A stretch of 64,000 nucleotides of DNA from Plazaster borealis (taxonomy: Eukaryota > Echinodermata > Asteroidea > Forcipulatida > Labidiasteridae), in assembly GCA_021014325.1 (NCBI GenBank), contig CM037474.1, positions 19,772,488 to 19,836,487 of the forward strand, written 5' to 3'. The translations under genes were made by a program, and so were the position numbers. The notes beneath the pieces were generated by a model. The model worked only from the letters and a program-made list of their open reading frames with translations. It was not told the origin of the DNA and made no database searches. This document shows, piece by piece, positions 58,501 through 64,000 of the stretch. How positions within the stretch are numbered: the stretch's first letter is position 1; each line of letters begins with the position of its first letter.

Positions 58501-61500
58501 GAGAACAAGGAATCTGACTAGTTATCTTGCAAGAGAAAGGGCTTAGAACACCTGTGCCCAATTTCGTAGAGCTGCTTCTCTGCTATGGGCAAAATCGAGC
58601 AGGATACCAGTCACAGACTGTACATTTGACATGCCATTTTTGCTGGTAACCTTATTCTGGTAAGCATAACTTTGAAACGAACATAAAAACCAAGTATCCA
58701 TTGTAAACAACAAGACCTACATCACAGTCATACGGCACATTATATAAAATAAAAAACACCTTTTAAATTAAAAAAAGTCAAACCACAATGAAAGTCACTG
58801 CCTCGATCTTTGATGGCAGTCTAATATATTTAAAACACAAAGAGTGGGTGATGAGAAGCAATTAATGCAGAAGGCTATAAAAAAAGACGAACATGTCACG
58901 TGAGTAGGCCTACGATCCGAAATCTCCAACCTAGATGGAAACAACCACAGTCACCTTCAGACTATGAAACATAGAATTCGTTATTCAGGCACCGTCTATT
59001 TTGCAAAAGCCCCAAGTCGCAAGCGCACGATTTCAAAATCGCTGACGGAGCCGAAGCTGCAGCCAAAGTCATGCTTTCGAAAAGACCCATGTAATACTGA
59101 TACCCAAAAGTGACAACATTTTTACCTGTCTTCCAACCTCATTGTTGTGTAAGTTCATGGCATTGCGGACCTTGCTGTCGGTATCCTCTGCTGCGTCGAC
59201 AAACTGCTTGCCAATCTGGACCCCATAGGCCACATTATCGCTGCATCCTCCCCACTGCCAACCCTCTTCATTGAAGATGCCGTTACGGGACTCATCACAT
59301 GAACAGTCAGTCAAGTTACCCATGCTGCAGGTCTTCGTCACGGCATGAACTACTCCAGCACTGGTAATGGCATACACAAAGGCTGTCTCCCTGCTAGCTG
59401 TAGTGATAGAAAAGAAAATACAAGGTTAGAAAGTTTGCCTGTATACATTTACAATTAAAATGTTCATATTGAACTTAATTCCAAAGGTTGGTCTACAGCA
59501 GTGTCATAATAAGAATACAAATTATAATGGCCATCAACCCAGAAAGAAAGTGATTCTTTCTTCCTCCATGATGCTCTAATTAAAAGTGATGCATCCACTT
59601 GATCCAATAGAGGGTGCCGGGAAGTAAATTGTTCCTCGATATGCCTCATATTAATGTTAGCATTTTGGGTATGGGTCAACATATCGGTCTATCCTGCTTA
59701 AAACAAACATTTGGGTAAAAATGTTGCCCTCTCTCATTGACCTAGCTGCTTAGGACAAGGTATCCCTTGGCCTCCTTGGATAATCGTCTCCATTCCATTC
59801 TGTTTGTCGCTAGTTGCTCTGCCTCAAGAAGTGGAATTTAAAACTAAACAAAACTTTAACAAACACAAAATGGTGGGGTTCGATTGATGGGAATGGGTTC
59901 TCTGAACATGCTCTGAGCCAACCATCTGATGGACATGGGAACAGGTTCAAGAAAACAGAAGAGAACAAAACCACAGATGCTGGAAGTTTCAATCCAAACC
60001 ATAGTGTTTCTTACTGTTTGTTTGATTGAGTTGTTTATACTCCGGCCATTGATTGTAATAATAACAAGATGGCATAACAGGTCAGAAAGTGTCAAATTCA
60101 TTTAATGCTTGGTTTGTCTGATGGACGGAGCCCGTGACCTTTTATCGACTATTAACGTATTCCCAGAGTATAGAAATCAATATCTCCTTGGAATTTAAAA
60201 CGTGTTCGTGTTGCAGCAAACATAACAGTGGCCCTCAGAAAGCCCACAACCATACTGGCCTCAAACAAGATGTAATTACAACACTAATTGGTAGCATTAC
60301 ACCCATGTTATGCTGCTGACGAACTGATGGACATATCGTGAGATTTTAGTCCAGATACCGAAAAGAACCTAAACCGGGTAGAATGGGAAGGATTGTGTGA
60401 ACCGAAAACGTGTTCGATTAGCTCGTCACGAGATGCCCAGAGTGACCCACGGCATGTTTTCATACCTAGTGGGGGTTCTAATTGAAAGTAATCATTCAGC
60501 ATGTTGTTTTTGTTTCAATTTCTAACAAGGAGACGTTGAAGAATTAGAGAATTTTGAGAAATCTGCAGTGATTTGTGACAAACGATATCACACAGCGGCC
60601 GCTTTTAGCGTTAAGGCAAATGCTTTAAAGGGATGGTAGGCCTATTTGGTAATTACTCCAAAAATTAACGACCATAAAAACTGACCTGGTAAGAACATTA
60701 ACATTTTGAGAAGCAATTCCCTTCAAAGGAATGTGGTTTTAGAGAGAGGGATTCAAAAACATTTCAACCTGAGAAACGTTTCTGCATGAAACGTTTCTCA
60801 GATTGTGTATTCTAATTACGGATTATTCTGCCTGCGTGGACATCTCCAGATTTTCGGCAATATCTCAAAAACGCTACCTTCTTTTTTTGAAATTTTCTCG
60901 GGTAAGTTTTACTGTATGTCTACATTTATATAAAGCAATCGAACGGTTCCCAAAACCACACTTTGCCTTTAAGTTGAATAATAATGTTGTAAAGAAGTGA
61001 AACTTGAATGCACTGCAGGTCTACATTCAGTTCTAGCATAAAATCTGAAGTATTTTGAGGTATCGGAATGTACAGATTCAAATATTTCATAAGAACGCTA
61101 TTTCTACCACTAGCCATTATAACAACACACCCTATTCATTCAACGTTTTGCATAAAATGAAATTCTTGTCTCAGCTTCTGACGCAAGAAAAAATGTTGTT
61201 GTTTGTGTTCACGTGCCATGCATGTAACAATTTGTGATGGTGTGTGTATAATTCGTTGTTACCAACCTTCATACACGTGTCTTGTTTTGACCTCCAATAT
61301 TGGAATATTGGTCTGGATTTCAGATACAATATTGACTTCTATACCATTCCTTCATAGTTCATGCATTCCAAGTCACCGTTTACCATTATAAACTAGTGCA
61401 CCCCATTTACAAGTTTGAACTTAATTAGTATTTTGGTGTTCTGCTAATATGTCTACTTTTCTTTGTATTGTTTGACTGTGTTGTCTATTGTATACCGCAC

Positions 61501-63366
61501 AGCCCATCAGATATTTCCTGCACATAGTTTTGAATATCAGTATCTACGAATGACTTCGAGTTTGTGATATCGTCTTTATAGTTGTTATCCTACACAAGTG
61601 CTTACATCAAATTAATGAACCGTTACTATGTGCCTTCAGTAGTATGCCGGTAATTAAAATTAACAAATTAACAAAAACCCGTTCAAATGTTTTAAGTGGT
61701 GCTGTTTTCCAAATAATGGGGCAACCATATTACGTTGAATAGATAGAGCAACGATACAACACAAGTATTGACAACCAATAAAAAGTATTCAAATACAAAT
61801 GAGCTTTCATGTCACATTGATGGTGAGGCAAGTTGATGTGCTCTCTAGTCTTCATTCATATAGAGCAAGGATCAACCGAGTCGAAAGGGTCCCAGGCGGT
61901 CAAAAGTATTACAGGCCCTAATTCCCAAGGCTCTGTAGCTGAGATTATCCGTAATGTGTACAATGGCTCATGTAGACGATAGGGTTACTTGCGTTTACAA
62001 TATTATGGAGGGCAGCGTAGGACATAAATACTTCATCGGTTTGTGAATCGGTGCATGAGCAGCACAAAGCGTAATGTTGGCAAGAATTTCTGCAGATTTC
62101 TTATTATTAAGGCCAGGCAGGTAACGTGGAGCGTGTAATGATCTGTGATTGCCGTACCTTGGATTCCTTTACGCGTACAATGCATATGCAGGAAACAATC
62201 TATTAACGTTCGAATAAGCAAAGGAGGGTGTGGTTCAACGAAACGGAGGGTGTGGCTGTCACACAATGCTGACTGGTGTGTAACTGATATATTATTGGCT
62301 GGCGTGTATCATAACTATTGCTAAGTGGCGTAACTGGAGAGCCGTGCAAACCATAAATCATAACTAAAAACCAATGTTTGAGTGATAAAACACGCTGTTA
62401 CATTGTACGCTAATCACCGACTCGGCAAGTCCGCCTGGTCCCGCTCTGCACTGATCGAGAGTGGGTGATCGAGCTTCGGATATCTCGTTGAAATTCTGCA
62501 CATCCGGAAGCAAGGCTTCAAAAACGAATACAGCATTTGGGTCATCAAGCCAATGGAAGAAAAAAAAAGACATCACAATGATGACCGCACACAGCCTTTT
62601 TATGAAGGGTTTAATGGGGCGAGCGGATTGCGGTGTCGATACCAAAAGATCGGGTGTTGCGGCGGGCCTTTGAAATGCCAGCAGTGACACCGGTAGTGTC
62701 CTTGTGGGAGTCTTCCCTGGTAATTCCCTGACTAGACAGGCACGTGTAGTAGGCCTACACCGGGGTCGGGACATAGTACAAGAACATGAAGCAAGATAAA
62801 TAATGGTCACACAGTTTAGCCATTATCCTGTAAAATTGACGACTTAATTATGGAACTGCAATATAAAATAACTCTAACCATACGGCTGACTCGAACTCAA
62901 ACCATTATGTATGTGTAGCAAATCTCACTGTGGTAACGCTCTCTAAGCGGCTGCTATGTTTCAGTGAAATCATACAGTCCGTCAGTTCAGTTGATAGTTA
63001 AGTCTAAAAACAGAGCTTAGTATAATGGTTGTTATTGCATGTCGTCAAAGAGGCGCGAATTCAATATATTTACCTGTTTTCAACACTTTTCCAAAGGCAT
63101 TCTGCTCCTGATCATGGATTGTACAGTTCCACCTCTCCTCACGAAATTGCCTCTGACACTCCACGATACCAAGCCGTGCCCCTGCTCCGATCACCGGTAT
63201 AGTGTCTGGTCTCTGCTCGCAGACGACCCGCTGCTCGTTGGCCAAGTCCGGTACGAGGGAACAAACGGATTGGCCGGTGGGAGGTTGAACCACTGGGTCT
63301 GGATCCATGCTTGCAGGGATGTCATTTGGTTGGTTGGCGGTACCAAGGGATGCTATTCCGAGCCAC
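46065..63366 (-). CDS. Wnt16, secreted Wnt ligand (three exons, signal-peptide exon missing)
   Basis: A Wnt glycoprotein ligand, secreted and lipid-modified, acting through Frizzled receptors. Exons 63074-63366, 59126-59397 and 46065-46532 join in frame (phases 1 and 0) into 343 codons; human WNT16 has 365. Key blocks: WLGIAS at the first exon start; GARLGI.EC..QFR.ERWNC; ETAFVYAITSAGV and CSCDESRNG; EEGWQWGGCSDNV; MNLHNNEVGRQ; CRCHGVSGSC, whose first Ser after Val is the Porcupine acylation site; SPNYC; GRECNRTS; CCGRGYNT; and the C-terminal CDCKFIWCCEVKC to FTCK-stop. Start WLGIAS, MNLHNNE-GRQ and ECNRTS-G-D-C-LLCCGRGYNT point to the Wnt16 subfamily rather than Wnt4 or Wnt11. The first exon was not found upstream of 63366. 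Both introns are long (12.6 and 3.7 kb). Confidence 0.95.
47894..48030. repeat. Inverted-repeat element, 'ggcttcggctacggc' family
   Basis: CCGTGTCCGAACCAAGTGAC with TCGGCTACGGC at the left and GCCGTAGCCACTGCCGAAGCC at about 47992-48014 near the right end. An internal 18-bp piece (ACGGCTATTGCCTGCAAC) is duplicated head to tail. Confidence 0.7.
48952..49310. repeat. MITE family A, diverged
   Basis: TTTAAAAGGCAGCGTTTAC with TTTTGGTAATTGTCA at the left; ATTACCAACGGTATTATACT at the right; body motif GTTGGTGAATTACCTCTTTC shared with 54755-55085 and 63517-63911. Confidence 0.7.
49609..49941 (+). CDS. Unrecognised 110-codon open frame in the Wnt16 intron
   Basis: It starts at an ATG in a fair context (AAAATGGCC), preceded at once by TATAAA, and ends at TAG. 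The predicted protein is basic with a cysteine cluster HCCKFRHCLC and a C-terminal RGRKLIPKVELLKEKK. No family is recognised, no homologous domain is visible and it is on the strand opposite Wnt16. It may be a chance frame, an intronless gene or a retrocopy remnant. The only support is frame length in AT-rich DNA. Confidence 0.2.
   Translation: MATEKLAPKRVYGITLLVNTPVPTVNLPINSTNNMDIQSINGQRFCSRTERDFNQGEVIRSQQGKAIHCCKFRHCLCRRLGYIPYRHAKDGFNLRGRKLIPKVELLKEKK
51687..52055. repeat. MITE, family A relative, degraded
   Basis: TTTAAAGGCAAAATATACC at the left; AATTACCAAAGGTAGGCTAT at the right; internal GAGATATTGCTGAAAATCTGG is shared with the 12485 and 60624 copies. Confidence 0.65.
54755..55085. repeat. 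MITE family A, diverged
   Basis: GGCAGGGTATACCGGTACTT and TTTGGTAAGTGTCAAAGACC; body AGTATCCTCACTTTGTATCCC resembles 63517-63911; right end degraded (GTAGTAATTAACAAGTATG). Confidence 0.6.
57661..58031. repeat. 371-bp near-complete palindrome (fold-back element)
   Basis: TTAAAGGGACTCGTTGCCTT pairs with AAGGCAACGTGTCCCTTTAA at the other end, and the arms stay complementary, with small gaps, to the centre. The centre is a perfect pair of 22-bp arms (57819-57840 and 57845-57866) around ATTC, with GGCCATTTTGTGG / CCACAAAATGGCC. Four overlapping open frames here are by-products. Confidence 0.92.
58556..58675. repeat. Partial 'gctgcttaagca' family element
   Basis: GCCCAATTTCGTAGAGCTGC, ACCAGTCACAGACTGTACAT and AACCTTATTCTGGTAAGC; right end missing. 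Confidence 0.6.
59126..59397 (-). CDS. Wnt16 middle exon
   Basis: Acceptor TTTCTATCACTACAG, donor AGACAG|GTAAAA; encodes SRETAFVYAITSAGVVHAVT, the sequon NLT before DCSCD, GWQWGGCSDN and MNLHNNEVGRQ. A nearer AG (GCTAGCAG) would break the frame with the upstream exon. Confidence 0.96.
59398..63073. other. Wnt16 second intron, no supported exon
   Basis: A MITE (60624-60973) and unique AT-rich DNA. A minus-strand frame of 148 codons (62364-62810) has a hydrophobic patch, but joining of the flanking Wnt16 exons without it is in frame, so it is not needed and is not called. Confidence 0.6.
60624..60973. repeat. MITE, family A relative
   Basis: TTTAAAGGGATGGTAGGCC and TTGGTAATTACTCCAAAAAT at the left; CACACTTTGCCTTTAAG at the right; central hairpin GAGAAACGTTTCTGCATG / CATGAAACGTTTCTC. 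Confidence 0.75.
63074..63366 (-). CDS. Wnt16 exon with ERWNC
   Basis: Acceptor TATTTTGTTTCTAG, donor AAAACAG|GTAAAT. It starts WLGIASLG and has an insert-like segment (ANQPNDIPASMDPDPVVQPP) before CSLVPDLANEQ, longer than I recall in vertebrates, then GARLGIVECQRQFREERWNC. Phase 2 in, phase 1 out. Confidence 0.95.
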
Positions 63367-64000
63367 CTAGAAACAAAATACGATAAGTCAAGGCATACAA
63401 AACAAACAAACAAACAAACAAATATGGGTGGGACAATTCTGTAGCTGCATATCCTTTGTACTGCCCCTTGTTATTTTGGTTAAACTTTAAATCTAAAGTT
63501 TTTAAAATATCGTCCCTTAAAGGCAGGGTATACTTTTGGTAATTGTCAAAGACCAGTATTCTCACTTGATGTATTCCATCCCAACTATGCATAAAATAAC
63601 AAACCTGTGACTGTTTTGCCTCAGTTGGTCATCGAAGTTGCAAGAAAATAATGAAAGAAAAAACACACTTGCTGCATAGAATTATGTGCTTTCAGATGCC
63701 TGAGAAAGGCTACATGACTAAATCCTTTCTCACATTTAAATTTTTGTATGAAAATTCCCTCTTTCTCTAAAACTACATTACTTCTGACACCCATTACTTC
63801 ACAGGGGGTCGCTTCTAACAATGTTTTATAATATCAACAGCTCTCCAAACCTTTACGTTTTTATGGTCATTAACTTATGGTGTAATTACCAAAAGTATAC
63901 CCTGCCTTTTAGGAAAGGTAAACAAAAAATCACTCCATAGGAGTTCACTCTTTACTTGTTTTCAGAAGAATTGTTAACTTCCATTCATTAGAAACACCAG
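63367..64000. other. Upstream of the first traced Wnt16 exon
   Basis: An (AAAC)n run (63402-63421) and a MITE (63517-63911) fill most of this stretch. No ATG-containing exon with a signal peptide is seen; the Wnt16 start probably lies beyond the window. Confidence 0.6.
63517..63911. repeat. MITE family A copy
   Basis: TTAAAGGCAGGGTATACTTT and AAAGTATACCCTGCCTTTTA are inverted ends; body motif GTCAAAGACCAGTATTCTC is common to the family. Confidence 0.88.

Larger units (their letters stand above)
46533..59125. other. Wnt16 long intron, repeats, no other supported gene
   Basis: 12.6 kb between the last two Wnt16 exons. It contains MITEs at 48952, 51687, 54755 and 57661, a GC-rich inverted element at 47894-48030, a TATA-like stretch plus a 110-codon frame at 49609 (listed separately), a C-run near 50284-50293 and a run of unique AT-rich DNA at 52.1-54.7 kb. 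I recognise no exon. Confidence 0.6.

Noticed and set aside
62364..62810. Minus-strand frame with a hydrophobic stretch in a Wnt16 intron, considered as an alternative signal-peptide exon
   Set aside because: It lies downstream of the WLGIAS exon in gene direction, and the flanking exons already join in frame without it.

Overview
This is a eukaryotic, intron-rich, AT-rich window, almost certainly from a deuterostome invertebrate and most likely an echinoderm, perhaps a sea star. The evidence is three intron-split animal genes with standard GT-AG splice sites in a background of fold-back (MITE-like) elements and tRNA-derived SINEs. The species cannot be named from the sequence. Most short open frames here are chance frames or lie inside repeats.

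Layout. (1) 2.8-10.9 kb, plus strand: six exons whose splice phases all agree join into a 543-codon frame. It encodes a single-pass membrane protein with a two-part ectodomain resembling interleukin-17 receptors, a Ser/Thr/Pro stalk, one membrane segment and a ~300-residue cysteine-containing tail with no recognisable SEFIR domain. The 5' end is not found. (2) 19.8-37.5 kb, minus strand: CCDC66, a centriolar-satellite, ciliary and microtubule protein. Fourteen exons were traced with agreeing phases (1071 codons before the stop); only the first coding exon is missing. (3) 46.1-63.4 kb, minus strand: Wnt16, three exons (343 codons before the stop) lacking only the signal-peptide exon. The 10.9-18.6 kb and 37.5-46.1 kb stretches are intergenic or untranslated and full of repeats; the 12.6-kb Wnt16 intron holds mainly repeats.

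The most unusual feature is repeated tandem amplification of exon edges. The 3' part of the last CCDC66 exon, with its stop codon, is present seven times at a ~150-bp period. In the six extra copies a C-rich tract and AG precede a segment that would splice in frame with the preceding exon, so they could be alternative terminal exons. The 3' splice site of another CCDC66 exon is repeated eight times at ~61 bp. The Wnt16 stop-codon region has two diverged tandem copies in its 3' UTR. MITEs have inserted into two of these arrays.

The three genes are not an operon. Their linkage is suggestive because human IL17RD, CCDC66 and WNT5A all lie in 3p14.3; this could be an ancient neighbourhood, which is an inference. 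All gene calls rest on reading protein motifs and splice sites by eye; no database search or transcript data were available.
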